Origin: Streptomyces sp. NBC_01754
GTDB taxonomy: Bacteria; Actinomycetota; Actinomycetes; Streptomycetales; Streptomycetaceae
NCBI RefSeq assembly: GCF_035918015.1
Contig: NZ_CP109132.1
Location: forward strand, 7,440,001-7,504,000
Length of the DNA stretch: 64,000 bases
Direction of reading: 5' to 3'
This document shows, in pieces, positions 1 through 8,446 of this stretch. The notes beneath the pieces are model-generated. The model was not told where the DNA came from, made no database searches, and was given only the letters and a program-made list of their open reading frames with translations. How positions within the stretch are numbered: the stretch's first letter is position 1; each line of letters opens with the position of its first letter. Made by a program: the position numbers and the translations under genes.

Positions 1-212
1 CCTGGCTGCATGAACGCTTCACCGACGCCGAGTTCACCACCCGCCCGCACACCGAGATGCTCGGGGACCTGGCCCGGCAGGCCAAGGCCGTCGTACGCAC
101 CGGAGCCTTCGAACCCTGGGGCAACATCGGCCTGTACTGCGGCGTCGACGTCCCCCGGTGGTTCGGCGGCGAGGGCATCGTCGTACCCGAGCAGTACGCC
201 TCCAAACTCTGA
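1..212 (+). CDS. RbsD/FucU-like sugar pyranase, 3' end only
   Basis: This is the C-terminal 69 residues of a gene that begins outside the window; the reading frame starts at base 3 and stops with TGA at 210-212. The segment AVVRTGAFEPWGNIGLYCGV resembles the C-terminal strand region of the RbsD/FucU family, which interconverts pyranose and furanose or anomeric forms of sugars such as ribose and fucose. In that family a short R-T/S-G-E/A...Y/W-x-N-I/L motif lies close to the C-terminus. Here about 18 further residues follow (PRWFGGEGIVVPEQYASKL), longer than the classical E. coli RbsD end. It sits just upstream of deoC on the same strand, which fits a pentose or deoxypentose catabolic operon. 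The family call rests on a short fragment and is only moderately sure. Confidence 0.45.
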   Translation, partial: WLHERFTDAEFTTRPHTEMLGDLARQAKAVVRTGAFEPWGNIGLYCGVDVPRWFGGEGIVVPEQYASKL

Positions 213-328
213 ACCGCCCCCGCCCGCCCGCCGGCCCCGCGCCGGCCCCGTCAGCGCGCGGCGGCCCCCACGGACCCCACCCGGCGGCCGGCCCCCTGCC
301 GCCTTCGACCCTAGGGAGAACACCCCCC

Positions 329-1045
329 ATGTCCGAAACCACCACCGCCACCCCCACCGGACTCACCCTCACCCCGGCCGAGCTCGCCCCCTACATCCAG
401 CACACCAAGATCGACCCGGACGCGACACGCGAGGAGATGATCGCCCACGCCCAGGAGGCCGCCACCCACGGCTTCAACGCCGCGATGGTGCCCGCCTCCT
501 GGCTGCCCACCGTGGTCGCCGAACTCAGCGGCACCGGCGTGGAGATCGCCTCCGCCCTGGACTTCCCGACCGTCGGCGTCATGACCAGCGCCGGGAAGGC
601 CGCCGAGGCCGCCGAGATCGCCCGGCTCGGCGCCACCCAGCTCGACATAGGCGTCCAGATCGGCTGGCTCAAGAGCGGACGCTACGACGACTTCCGCGAG
701 GACATCGCAGGCGTCGTCCGCGCCTCGGGCCTGCCCGTTAAGGTCATGCTGGAACTGCCGCTGCTCACCGACCAGGAGAAGGAGGCCGCCGTCGAACTCG
801 CCATGGAAGCAGGCGTCGCCTTCCTGAAGAACGCAAGCAGCGGACAGATCGAGACGGCGAGCCCCGCCAGCGTTCGCTACCTTGTGGACCGCGCGCGGGA
901 CGGAGTCCGGGTGAAGGCGTCCGGCTCGATCAAGACCTACCGGCAGGGTCTTGAACTCCTGCGCGCCGGCGCCTCCCTGCTCGGGACCAGCGCCGGCCTG
1001 GCCATCATCACCGACACCGGTGACGAGGCGACCGTCAGCTACTGA
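329..1045 (+). CDS. deoC: deoxyribose-phosphate aldolase (DERA)
   Basis: Predicted cytoplasmic class I aldolase of 238 residues that cleaves 2-deoxyribose-5-phosphate to glyceraldehyde-3-phosphate and acetaldehyde, or a related deoxy-sugar phosphate. The (beta/alpha)8 hallmarks are visible: Asp106 in QLDIGV, the Schiff-base Lys167 in FLKNASSG, and the second active-site Lys196 in VKASGSI. Length and motifs match the family. I chose the ATG at 329 because an AGGGAGA Shine-Dalgarno sequence lies at about 313-319; a longer in-frame extension upstream is Pro/Arg-rich and non-homologous. The gene lies between an RbsD/FucU-like gene and a GntR regulator, so it is probably part of a locally regulated deoxy-sugar or nucleoside salvage operon. 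A strong hairpin follows the stop. Confidence 0.93.
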   Translation: MSETTTATPTGLTLTPAELAPYIQHTKIDPDATREEMIAHAQEAATHGFNAAMVPASWLPTVVAELSGTGVEIASALDFPTVGVMTSAGKAAEAAEIARLGATQLDIGVQIGWLKSGRYDDFREDIAGVVRASGLPVKVMLELPLLTDQEKEAAVELAMEAGVAFLKNASSGQIETASPASVRYLVDRARDGVRVKASGSIKTYRQGLELLRAGASLLGTSAGLAIITDTGDEATVSY

Positions 1046-1057
1046 CCGCCCACCACC

Positions 1058-1094
1058 GCCGTACCCCGGCCGCCCGGCGCGGCCGGGGTACGGC
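1058..1094 (+). terminator. rho-independent-like hairpin after deoC
   Basis: A perfect 14-bp inverted repeat (1058-1071 with 1081-1094) encloses a 9-nt loop, 12 nt after the deoC stop. There is no T-tract, as is usual in streptomycetes. It probably ends the deoC transcript and separates it from the downstream gntR gene. Confidence 0.7.
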
Positions 1095-1154
1095 ACCCCC
1101 GTCCGGAGCGACACCCGTCCTCCGGAGAAACCGGACAAAGGAGATGCGACCACT

Positions 1155-1913
1155 GTGACGGCCGACAAAGGGGTACTCCCGGCCATCAAACGGGATGTCC
1201 CCACGGCGATCCACGTGCAGGTCTCGGAACACATCCGACTGCGTATCGCCAGCGGCGAATGGCCGGCGCACTACCGCCTCAAGAGCGAGCCGGAACTGGC
1301 TCAGGAATTCGGCGTCAGCCGCGGCACCCTGCGGCGCGCCCTGACCACGCTCATCGAGGAAGGCCTGCTACGACAGGTACGGGGACGCGGCACCTTCGTC
1401 ACCTCGACGACGATCGAACCCGCCATCGCCCAGAAGCTGAGCACCCTGTCCGAGGACTTCGCCAGCCAGGGCGTCGTCACCACCACCACGGTGCCCGAGT
1501 GCGCGCTGATCGTCCCGCCCCAGCCCGTCGCGGCCCTCCTGGACGTCGCCCCGGGCACCCAGGTACTGCGCCTGGTGCGTGTCCGCAGAACCGACCAGGG
1601 GCCGGTCGCCCTGCTCTTCAACTTCGTACGCACCGACCTCGCGCCCGGCATCGAAGAGGTGGACTTCACCTCCTCCAGCCTCTTCGGCGTCCTGGAGGGC
1701 ACCTACGGACTGAAGATCGCCACGGCCCGCCGCACCTTCAGCGCCGAGGCCGCCACCGCCGACGTCGCCACCGCCCTCGACCTGGGCGAGGGCGCCCCCG
1801 TGCAGTACCTCCAGCAGGTCACCTACCTCGCCGACGACCGGCCGGTGGAGTACTCCGACGTATGGATCCACAGCGGCCGGCTGCGGGTCACCTCGCTGCT
1901 GCTGCGCAGATGA
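1155..1913 (+). CDS. GntR-family (HutC/UTRA) transcriptional regulator
   Basis: Predicted DNA-binding repressor of 252 residues. The N-terminal winged helix-turn-helix (about residues 15-82) carries the GntR signature, with L-x-S-E-x-E-L-A followed by FGVSRGTLRRAL and the wing GRGTFV. The C-terminal half (about 95-250) is a UTRA effector domain, with the characteristic PVQYLQQVTYLADDRPVEY strand region and a final SGRLRVTS. UTRA domains bind sugars, sugar phosphates or amino-acid derivatives. The start is a GTG preceded by AAAGGAG at 1137-1143; no in-frame ATG is better placed. It follows deoC on the same strand but behind a strong terminator, so it probably has its own promoter. Control of the deoC operon, with a deoxyribose derivative as inducer, is inferred from position. 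Confidence 0.9.
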   Translation: MTADKGVLPAIKRDVPTAIHVQVSEHIRLRIASGEWPAHYRLKSEPELAQEFGVSRGTLRRALTTLIEEGLLRQVRGRGTFVTSTTIEPAIAQKLSTLSEDFASQGVVTTTTVPECALIVPPQPVAALLDVAPGTQVLRLVRVRRTDQGPVALLFNFVRTDLAPGIEEVDFTSSSLFGVLEGTYGLKIATARRTFSAEAATADVATALDLGEGAPVQYLQQVTYLADDRPVEYSDVWIHSGRLRVTSLLLRR

Positions 1914-1947
1914 GCACCGCGAGCCGGCACCACACACGGGCACGAGC

Positions 1948-1989
1948 CACCGGACCGGGGCCGCACACCCGTGACGCACCCGGCCGGTG
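1948..1989 (+). terminator. hairpin downstream of the GntR gene
   Basis: An 11-bp stem with one bulged A (1948-1959 with 1979-1989) and a 19-nt loop lies 35 nt after the gntR stop. It is a likely terminator, weaker than the one after deoC. The rest of the gene-free stretch 1914-2330 holds another hairpin at 2214-2244 and no convincing coding sequence. Confidence 0.4.
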
Positions 1990-2213
1990 CCCTTGCATGT
2001 CCCTTCCCGGCGTGAGACCGGGGAGGACCGGGCCGGCCACCCGGGCCCGGCATCCTCCGAAGGCGGAGGCCGAGAGGGCGGGCCGCGCCGCCTGAAGCCG
2101 TGTCACCGGACACACCGCTCGTCCGACAGGCCCCCGACCCGGCTCCCCACGGCATCACCGCCGCCGTGTCCTGACGCCCGGAGCCCGGCGGCGGTACTCC
2201 TGTCTGCCCCATC

Positions 2214-2244
2214 GGGCAGTCCGTCCGGGCCCACCGGACTGCCC
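2214..2244. other. hairpin in the leader of the toxin operon
   Basis: A perfect 10-bp inverted repeat (2214-2223 with 2235-2244) with an 11-nt loop lies about 87 nt before the chosen start of the giant toxin-like gene. It could be a second terminator for gntR, an operator, or a 5'-leader structure. Sequence alone does not decide. Confidence 0.35.
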
Positions 2245-2330
2245 CCGCACCTACCCCGTCGGACTCCCCCTCCCCGGCAGCACCGGCGAACACTCGTGCG
2301 TGACGGATGCGCCGACAGACGGGGCTTGCG

Positions 2331-5300
2331 GTGCACGGCCAGGAACGCGTACCGGAGAACGACGAGCACACCAGTCCGCCGCCCCGACGCGCCGGGCACA
2401 AGGACCCTCCGCAGACGGCACGGCCTCCGACGCCGTCCTCGAGCCCGCTCACCCCCCGGTCCCTCCACCGGCTGCAGCAGGGCGCGGGCAACGCCGCCGT
2501 CTCCCGGCTGCTCGCCGCCCGCCGGCCCCCGCCCCGGGCCCCCGACCCCGGCCCCCACCCCGCCGGTCCCGCCGCCACCGGCAACCTGCCCGACCAGGGC
2601 CCAGACCCCCGGCAGCCGGACACCACAGAACCCCTGACGCCCCGGCACACCGCGGCTCCCGGCTCTCCCGGACCGCCCCCGGACGGCGAGGGACACCCCG
2701 CCCGCCCCAGCATCCACCGCGCCCCCGCGGCCCGCCCCGCACGGCAGGGGCCACCGCCGGACGCGGGCCTCGTACCGGACCGGCTCCCCGACGGGGCGGC
2801 GGCCGTAGCCGCCACCACCGCCGCCACCGGACAGGGAGAACTGGACCGGGCCCGCGCCGGCGCCCAGCCCGTCGCCACCAGCCTGCTGAAGCGGCAGCCC
2901 ACCGCCGCACCTCGGCAGCAGCCCACCACCGAGCGGCCCCCGGACGCACCGGGGCAACAGCCCGCCCCGCCGGTCCAGGACCAGGAGGAGGACGGCACCG
3001 GGCCCCACGGTGACACCACACCCGGATTCACCCCCGTGGACGTCGCGCCCCTGCTGCCCCCGCTGTGGGGTCAGACCCCCGATGAGCACGAAGAGGAGAT
3101 CGCGGACCACCGGCAGACGCTGGCCGACGACCGCGCCACCGGAGCAGGCCGGCTCGACGACTTCACCGTCGCGCGCCGCTCCGCCTCCTCCCGGCTGGAC
3201 GCCCTCGCGCAGCAACTGACCGCCGGGGTCCACACCGCCCGCGCCGGCGCGCTCGACCGGATCACCGCCGCCGAGACCTCCGCCCTGGCCACCCTGCGCG
3301 GCGCGGTGGACGAGGCCCGCGCCGCCGTCCGGGGCCGGGCGGGAAGCGCACGGGGCGAGGTGACGGCCGCTCACGCAGCCACCGTCTCCGCGACCACGTC
3401 CGCCACCGGCGGCGCCCGTACCGCCATGAGCGGCGTCCACCGGGACGCGGGCACCTCGGTGGGCACCAAGGAGAACCAGGAGATCACCGACCTCGGCGCG
3501 CTGTACACCCGCACCGAGGGCCGTATGCGGGACGCGGCGGCCGAGGCCGGCCGGCTGGCCGTCGTCGAGGGCAACCGGCGCGCCGAGCAGTACCGCGCGG
3601 GCATGATCCACCGCGACGACAGCTGGCTCGACGGCCCCCTCACCGACAACCGGCGCAGGGCACAGGCCGACGCCTCCGTCGCCGTGGGTGAGGCGTACCG
3701 CGACGAACTCCCCAGCGCCGTGGACGAGCCCATCGGTGACATGCGGAAAGGGCGACCGGACGCCGAGAAGGCCGTCCGCACCGTGGCGGCGGACGTACGC
3801 GAGAGCCTCGCCACGGTGCTGGCCCAGTGCCGGCAGAACCTGGCGGGTGCCCATCAGCAGTCACTGCGGGGAGCGGGGGACGCCCAGCAGGGCGGTCTGG
3901 GAGCCATCGACCAGGCCGTGTCCGCCGCCGAGGGCTCCCTCTCCGCGCTGCTGGCCGGGCAGACGGAGGCCATCCGCGGGCAGGCGGCCCAGCAGCGGAA
4001 GGCAGCCGAGCAGGGGGCGGCCCGCGCCGTCGTCGCGATCAGCACCGGCGCGGCCACGGCCCGGCGGGGGCTGGACCGTGGGCTCACCGAGTTCCTCGGC
4101 GTGCTGCGGCAGGACGAAGTACCCGACCCCGGACAGCTCGACGAGGTCCTGGGAGAGACCGGGGAGCAGCTCGACGACCAACTGGAGAGCCTCGCCCAGG
4201 GGTTACGCGACCAGGCCGGGCAGGCCACCGCAAGCCTGACCGAACTCGCCGCCGGTGCCGCGCGGGCCCTGACGGAGATCGCCGGGTCCGCGGCGGCCTC
4301 CGCCCGCCAGACCTCCACCGGCACCACCGCGTCGCTGACGGGCACCGCCTCCCGGACGGCCGGCGGACTGCGGCAGCTCCAGGAGGGCCATGCCCGGCTG
4401 GCGAAGGAGACGGCCGCCGGGCACGCGGAAGCCGGTCAGCAGGTCCTCGACGGGCTCGACGAGGCCTGCACGAGCCTCGGGCAGCAGTTCGCCGAGGGCG
4501 CGGACGGGCAGGTCGCGGCGGTCAGGGAGGGCCTCGGCAAGGCGGCGACCGAGGACATCCACCCGACGATCGACGAAGAGGCCAAGAAGGCGTACGACCG
4601 GGTCGAGCCACGCTGGAAATCGGTCCTCGTCGTCCTCGTCGTCATCGTCGTCGTGGTGGCGCTGTCCATCGCACTCGGGCCGCTGGTCATCGGGGCGGTG
4701 ACGGCGGGAGCGGCCGCGCTGGGCGCCGGGGCCGCCGCGGCCACGATCGGTGTGATCGTCGGCGGCGCCGTCGTCGGGGCCGTCGCGGGCGCCGTCGGCC
4801 AGGTGGTCAGCAACGCCCTCAACGGACAGCCGCTGCTGGACGGGGTCGTCAAGGCCGCCGTGTTCGGGGCCATCGGCGGCGCCGTCGGCGGCGGGGTCTC
4901 CGCCGCCGTCGCCAGGACAGCGCTCGGCACCGCGGCGCGGGTCGGCATCGAGATGTCGGTCGAAGCGGTGGTCGAAGTCGGGATGACCGCCATCGACTCG
5001 GCGATCACCGGGCAGAAGTTCACCTGGCAGGACGCCCTGCTGAGCGTGGTGACCACCGTGGCGGTCACCGGAGTCATGGCCCACCCGCGGGTGGAGGCGA
5101 TGACCGCCCGGGTACAGCAGGGCGCCACCTCCGGTCTGGCGAAGCTGGGCATCAAGGTGCCGCCGGCGTCGGCGGACGCCCCCAGGCCGGACGCCGTCGA
5201 CACACCCGCCGTGGAGGCCGTGCCGTCGCCGTCCACGGGAAAGCCACCCGGCAGCGGCAGCGGCAGCGGCAGCGTCAGCGGCAGTGGCGACGGCGTACCG

Positions 5301-6908
5301 CAGCCCGGCCGGGGCCCGGACGGTGTGACGTCCTGGGACGCCTCCACCATCGACCCCACCGGCGGCGCGGGCAGCGCGAACAGCCCCGTGCGGCCCCCGG
5401 ACGAGGCGGGCATGGCCGCCGAACTGCGCACCGCCCTGGGCCCCTTGGGGCGGCGGGTGGAGCTGGAGATCGATTCCTCGCTGCCCGGCAGGACGGTCCG
5501 GGTCCACTACGACATCGGCCCGGACGGACTCCTCACCGACATCCGCGTGGCCGCCGGTCCCTCGGCGACCCCCACCGACATCCGGCTGCACGTCCCGACG
5601 GCCCGCACCATGCTCCGCTACAACGGCCTGAGCGGCCGGGTACGGCGCCTGCTGGACCAGATCAGGGAATGGATCGGCCTGCACGGCCCGCCCCCCGTCG
5701 GCACCCGCGCCTGGGAGGCCCACCTCGAAGTCAGGAAACTCCCCAGGATCATCGAGGACCGGGTACGCGCCCTGACCGACGCGGACCCGGCCGCCCGCGC
5801 CGAACTGGAGGCGGAACTCCACAGCCTCCAGCAGCAGTTCGACCTCCACACGGCAGCCCTGAAGGAATGGAGCCTCGACCCGGGCCGCGGCTATGTCGCC
5901 GCGGAGCGCAAAGAGCTGATGGACGCCATCAAGAAACTGCCGGACGACGTCGTGGTGAAACTGAGGGAGCACGACCAGTTCAGACATTTCCAGCTGACTG
6001 CCGACGGCAGGACACTGCTCTGCTTCCGCAAGGACCAACCGGAGGTCTACAAGCGGTGGGACATCACCCGGACGCCGCCCAAGGAGCTCGGCCCGGGAGA
6101 AAGAAAGCCTCCCGAGCGCTTCCCGGACGACACCGATCCCGCCGACGCCCTGCGGATCCTCCGTGAGGAATCCCTGGGATTCGGCGGATATGTACAGGCA
6201 CTCCTCGACCTGAAGGTGATCAACGCTGCCGAGGACCTGATCCCGCTGGTGCCGGACAAACCGGCCGGAATGAAGCACGACACGGTCCGGCACAATATCA
6301 AGGTTGAGTACAATCAGAAGATTGTCGATGCCATCGAATCGCATCAGCAATTCCTGGAGATCAGTAAGCTGCTCGAAAGCAAAGACAAGGGGAACCTGGG
6401 GGAGCGGTGGTACAAGAAGAAGTACCTTGAGTCGTCGGGCTCCCCGCTCGAGGAGATCACCATCTCGCAGGACGACTTCCCCGCACTCTCCGGGAAGCGC
6501 AGGATCGACTTCTATGACGACCACGTCATACACGAGGTGAAGAACATCGCCCGGGCGGACAGGGGTGAGCTGGAATCGCAGTTCAACGATTATCTGGCGA
6601 TGGTGGACAACGATGTTCCAGGACTGCCGGACAAGCCGGAGGAGCTTCGGGTCGCATTCCTCAACCCCGAAGGCCTGTTAAGCAACGCCTACTGGCTCAA
6701 GAAGCTCCGCGAACACTGGGAAGACAAGTTGAGGATCCTGGCCTTCGACTCCTCGGGGAACCAGTTCTCCGAAGTCGTCACAGCGGACATGCTGGACCTC
6801 AAATCAGAAGCCGGACGCGAACTCAGACGGTTTTTGACCGGCCGGACCGGGGAATCGTCCCAGTCTTCCGGAACGGAACCAGCCCATGGAGAGGGAGAAG
6901 ATTTATGA
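2331..6908 (+). CDS. giant modular toxin-like protein with GNAAVxRLL leader and PD-(D/E)xK nuclease-like C-terminus
   Basis: A predicted protein of 1,525 residues. A GNAAVSRLL motif at residues 53-61 follows a short polar leader, as in many actinobacterial effector proteins associated with contractile injection systems (established by resemblance only). A Pro-rich linker runs to about residue 230, then a long Ala-rich helical region to about 755. A Val/Gly/Ala membrane-like segment spans about 763-862, followed by a Ser-Gly linker near 971-987. The C-terminal domain (about 1280-1500) has the restriction-endonuclease pattern RID(1393)...HE(1402)VK(1404), with a helix NLGERWY in front, so it is probably a nuclease toxin. 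The GTG at 2331 gives a leader typical of this class; an ATG at 2307 adds eight residues. Two in-frame TTA codons occur, at 4203-4205 and 6678-6680. The stop overlaps the next gene by ATGA. Confidence 0.8.
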   Translation: MHGQERVPENDEHTSPPPRRAGHKDPPQTARPPTPSSSPLTPRSLHRLQQGAGNAAVSRLLAARRPPPRAPDPGPHPAGPAATGNLPDQGPDPRQPDTTEPLTPRHTAAPGSPGPPPDGEGHPARPSIHRAPAARPARQGPPPDAGLVPDRLPDGAAAVAATTAATGQGELDRARAGAQPVATSLLKRQPTAAPRQQPTTERPPDAPGQQPAPPVQDQEEDGTGPHGDTTPGFTPVDVAPLLPPLWGQTPDEHEEEIADHRQTLADDRATGAGRLDDFTVARRSASSRLDALAQQLTAGVHTARAGALDRITAAETSALATLRGAVDEARAAVRGRAGSARGEVTAAHAATVSATTSATGGARTAMSGVHRDAGTSVGTKENQEITDLGALYTRTEGRMRDAAAEAGRLAVVEGNRRAEQYRAGMIHRDDSWLDGPLTDNRRRAQADASVAVGEAYRDELPSAVDEPIGDMRKGRPDAEKAVRTVAADVRESLATVLAQCRQNLAGAHQQSLRGAGDAQQGGLGAIDQAVSAAEGSLSALLAGQTEAIRGQAAQQRKAAEQGAARAVVAISTGAATARRGLDRGLTEFLGVLRQDEVPDPGQLDEVLGETGEQLDDQLESLAQGLRDQAGQATASLTELAAGAARALTEIAGSAAASARQTSTGTTASLTGTASRTAGGLRQLQEGHARLAKETAAGHAEAGQQVLDGLDEACTSLGQQFAEGADGQVAAVREGLGKAATEDIHPTIDEEAKKAYDRVEPRWKSVLVVLVVIVVVVALSIALGPLVIGAVTAGAAALGAGAAAATIGVIVGGAVVGAVAGAVGQVVSNALNGQPLLDGVVKAAVFGAIGGAVGGGVSAAVARTALGTAARVGIEMSVEAVVEVGMTAIDSAITGQKFTWQDALLSVVTTVAVTGVMAHPRVEAMTARVQQGATSGLAKLGIKVPPASADAPRPDAVDTPAVEAVPSPSTGKPPGSGSGSGSVSGSGDGVPQPGRGPDGVTSWDASTIDPTGGAGSANSPVRPPDEAGMAAELRTALGPLGRRVELEIDSSLPGRTVRVHYDIGPDGLLTDIRVAAGPSATPTDIRLHVPTARTMLRYNGLSGRVRRLLDQIREWIGLHGPPPVGTRAWEAHLEVRKLPRIIEDRVRALTDADPAARAELEAELHSLQQQFDLHTAALKEWSLDPGRGYVAAERKELMDAIKKLPDDVVVKLREHDQFRHFQLTADGRTLLCFRKDQPEVYKRWDITRTPPKELGPGERKPPERFPDDTDPADALRILREESLGFGGYVQALLDLKVINAAEDLIPLVPDKPAGMKHDTVRHNIKVEYNQKIVDAIESHQQFLEISKLLESKDKGNLGERWYKKKYLESSGSPLEEITISQDDFPALSGKRRIDFYDDHVIHEVKNIARADRGELESQFNDYLAMVDNDVPGLPDKPEELRVAFLNPEGLLSNAYWLKKLREHWEDKLRILAFDSSGNQFSEVVTADMLDLKSEAGRELRRFLTGRTGESSQSSGTEPAHGEGEDL

Positions 6909-7834
6909 CGAATCAGCTTGAAATGGCCCTGTTCGGTGAGGACATGGCCGAGACGGTCCGCGCCCTGCTGGAACGAGGTCTGTGGGGCCGCGCGCCCGTC
7001 GCCGGCGAAGTCGTGGTGGATCTGGAAGATGTGGAACCGACGGCCGATTGGTTCGATCGGTATGTACGCACGGGCAAACAGATGTCCGTCTACTTCGGTG
7101 CCGACCGGAACCACTACATCCGGGTGCACCCCCGAGAGCAGACCGTTCGTGCCTCCTTCGACATGGAAGCCGATGGTGACACGGTTGTGTCGCTGTTGAG
7201 CGGCATCCCTTTTCACGTGGCCTCATTCTCCTCTCTCCACCCGGAATGGGAGGCGGAGGACTCCGCCTACCCGACGGCGCCGGGCTTCGGCCGCTACCAC
7301 CTCCGCCATGGCTGGGCCTGCGCCTTCCAAGGGAAAGGCCATGCGTGGCTGGTCTCCCGCCGGTGGCTGGACCACGGCCCCTGGCAGCTCTTCCACGGCC
7401 CGAACGACACGACGCTGGTGCAGTTCCACGCCCCCGGCCTCGACGCCGGCGCGGCTTTCGAGCAGGCGGCTCCCGCCCACCGGCGGATGGGAGTCGAGGA
7501 CGAAGGCGGATACCTCCAGAAGGAATACGTCTACAAACACGGTGTGCAAGGCACGTATGTGGCCGACCGCCGGGTGATCGAAATCGTGGCGATCGGCCGG
7601 GAGGTCCCGGCGCTGGAACTGCGTGATGCCGCCGCGGCCTGGCAGTCCCAGGCCCTCGGGCCCGACAAGCCGCTCGACAACGTGGCGTTCGTCTTCCTCG
7701 ACCCCGCGGAGGCGCGGGAGCAGCTTCCCCGGCTGTGGCTGTACGGACTGGAGTGCTGGACCGTCATCGACGAGGTGAAGACCCGGCTGGACACGGAGGA
7801 ACCGCCGCCCGGAGTCGACGAGGCGGCGTGGTGA
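6905..7834 (+). CDS. candidate immunity protein for the nuclease-like toxin
   Basis: A predicted soluble protein of 309 residues with no signal peptide or membrane segment. I do not recognise a named family. The start ATG overlaps the toxin stop (ATGA at 6905-6908), so the two are translationally coupled, as toxin-immunity pairs usually are. The protein is acidic and rich in Trp, Tyr and His in its middle (around residues 110-180, for example RYHLRHGWACAFQGKGHAW). Its first ~80 codons share the lower GC content of the toxin's C-terminal domain, which suggests that the two moved together. The role as immunity protein is inferred from position, size and composition. Alternatives are an accessory or adaptor protein for loading the toxin. 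Confidence 0.6.
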   Translation: MTNQLEMALFGEDMAETVRALLERGLWGRAPVAGEVVVDLEDVEPTADWFDRYVRTGKQMSVYFGADRNHYIRVHPREQTVRASFDMEADGDTVVSLLSGIPFHVASFSSLHPEWEAEDSAYPTAPGFGRYHLRHGWACAFQGKGHAWLVSRRWLDHGPWQLFHGPNDTTLVQFHAPGLDAGAAFEQAAPAHRRMGVEDEGGYLQKEYVYKHGVQGTYVADRRVIEIVAIGREVPALELRDAAAAWQSQALGPDKPLDNVAFVFLDPAEAREQLPRLWLYGLECWTVIDEVKTRLDTEEPPPGVDEAAW

Positions 7835-8280
7835 GCCAGGAGCCGTTCGCCGTGGCGCTGCGGGCGCTGGTGGTGGCGTCCGCGGCACGGGGCAAGGAGG
7901 CGGAGCGGGCCCGGCGGGAGGCGCTCGGAGTGCTGGCCGCGTGGACGGCGGAGCAGCCGGATCCGGCTGCCGTCGCCGAAGGCTCGGCACGGCTGGTCGA
8001 GGGCGGAGGCGTCTCGGAGCGGGACCGGGAGCTGCTGGCCGAGACGCTGGAGGCGATCGGGGAGTGGGCGCGGGATCCGGGTGCGGCGAACGGGGAGCGG
8101 GTGGACCGGGCCGTCGAGCGGTTGCGCGACGGACTCGGGCCGTTGCTCGCCGGGCAGCGGCCGGCGGAGCGGCGGGCCGCGGACCAGGAGCGGATCCGGG
8201 TGACGGTACGGGCCTCGATCAGCCGGCGGCTGCGTGAAGCGAGCCGGGCGCGGGACGAGGGGCCGGCGGGGAACGCGTGA
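7831..8280 (+). CDS. small helical protein of the toxin operon, function unknown
   Basis: A predicted protein of 149 residues beginning at a GTG that overlaps the previous stop (GTGA, 7831-7834); a second in-frame GTG sits immediately before it, at 7828. It is almost entirely alpha-helical in composition, rich in Ala, Arg and Glu, with several amphipathic stretches (for example ERDRELLAETLEAIGEWA). It has no signal peptide or membrane segment and belongs to no family I recognise. The tight overlap places it in the same transcript as the toxin-like and immunity-like genes. A chaperone, adaptor or second immunity role is possible but not shown. High GC and normal Streptomyces codon use contrast with the AT-richer junction upstream. 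Confidence 0.6.
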   Translation: MSQEPFAVALRALVVASAARGKEAERARREALGVLAAWTAEQPDPAAVAEGSARLVEGGGVSERDRELLAETLEAIGEWARDPGAANGERVDRAVERLRDGLGPLLAGQRPAERRAADQERIRVTVRASISRRLREASRARDEGPAGNA

Positions 8281-8411
8281 CGGCCCCTCGTCCCGCACCG
8301 GGCGAGTGCCCAGCCCACCCCAGCTCCCAAGGCGCGTCCGGAGAACGGACGTCTCGGGGGCGTGAGGAACGGCGGGCCTCCCGCCGACGACCCGGGCAGG
8401 CCCACGGCGGG

Positions 8412-8439
8412 TTGAGTTCCTGCGGACCTGGGCTATAGT
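8412..8439 (+). promoter_or_regulatory. sigma-70-like promoter for a small RNA
   Basis: A -35 box TTGAGT (8412-8417) and a -10 box TATAGT (8434-8439) are separated by 16 nt. Both are close to the housekeeping consensus. No open reading frame starts downstream; instead a structured, terminator-ended segment begins 8-10 nt after the -10. Confidence 0.6.
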
Positions 8440-8446
8440 TGATCTT

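Noticed and set aside
158..328. A longer start for deoC upstream of 329
   Set aside because: The added residues are Arg/Pro-rich and unlike the family, overlap the previous gene, and lack a ribosome-binding site; the ATG at 329 has a good one.
2103..3854. Minus-strand frames opposite the toxin-like gene
   Set aside because: Gly/Arg/Val-rich low-complexity translations with no domain; mirror images of the Ala/Arg-rich plus-strand gene.
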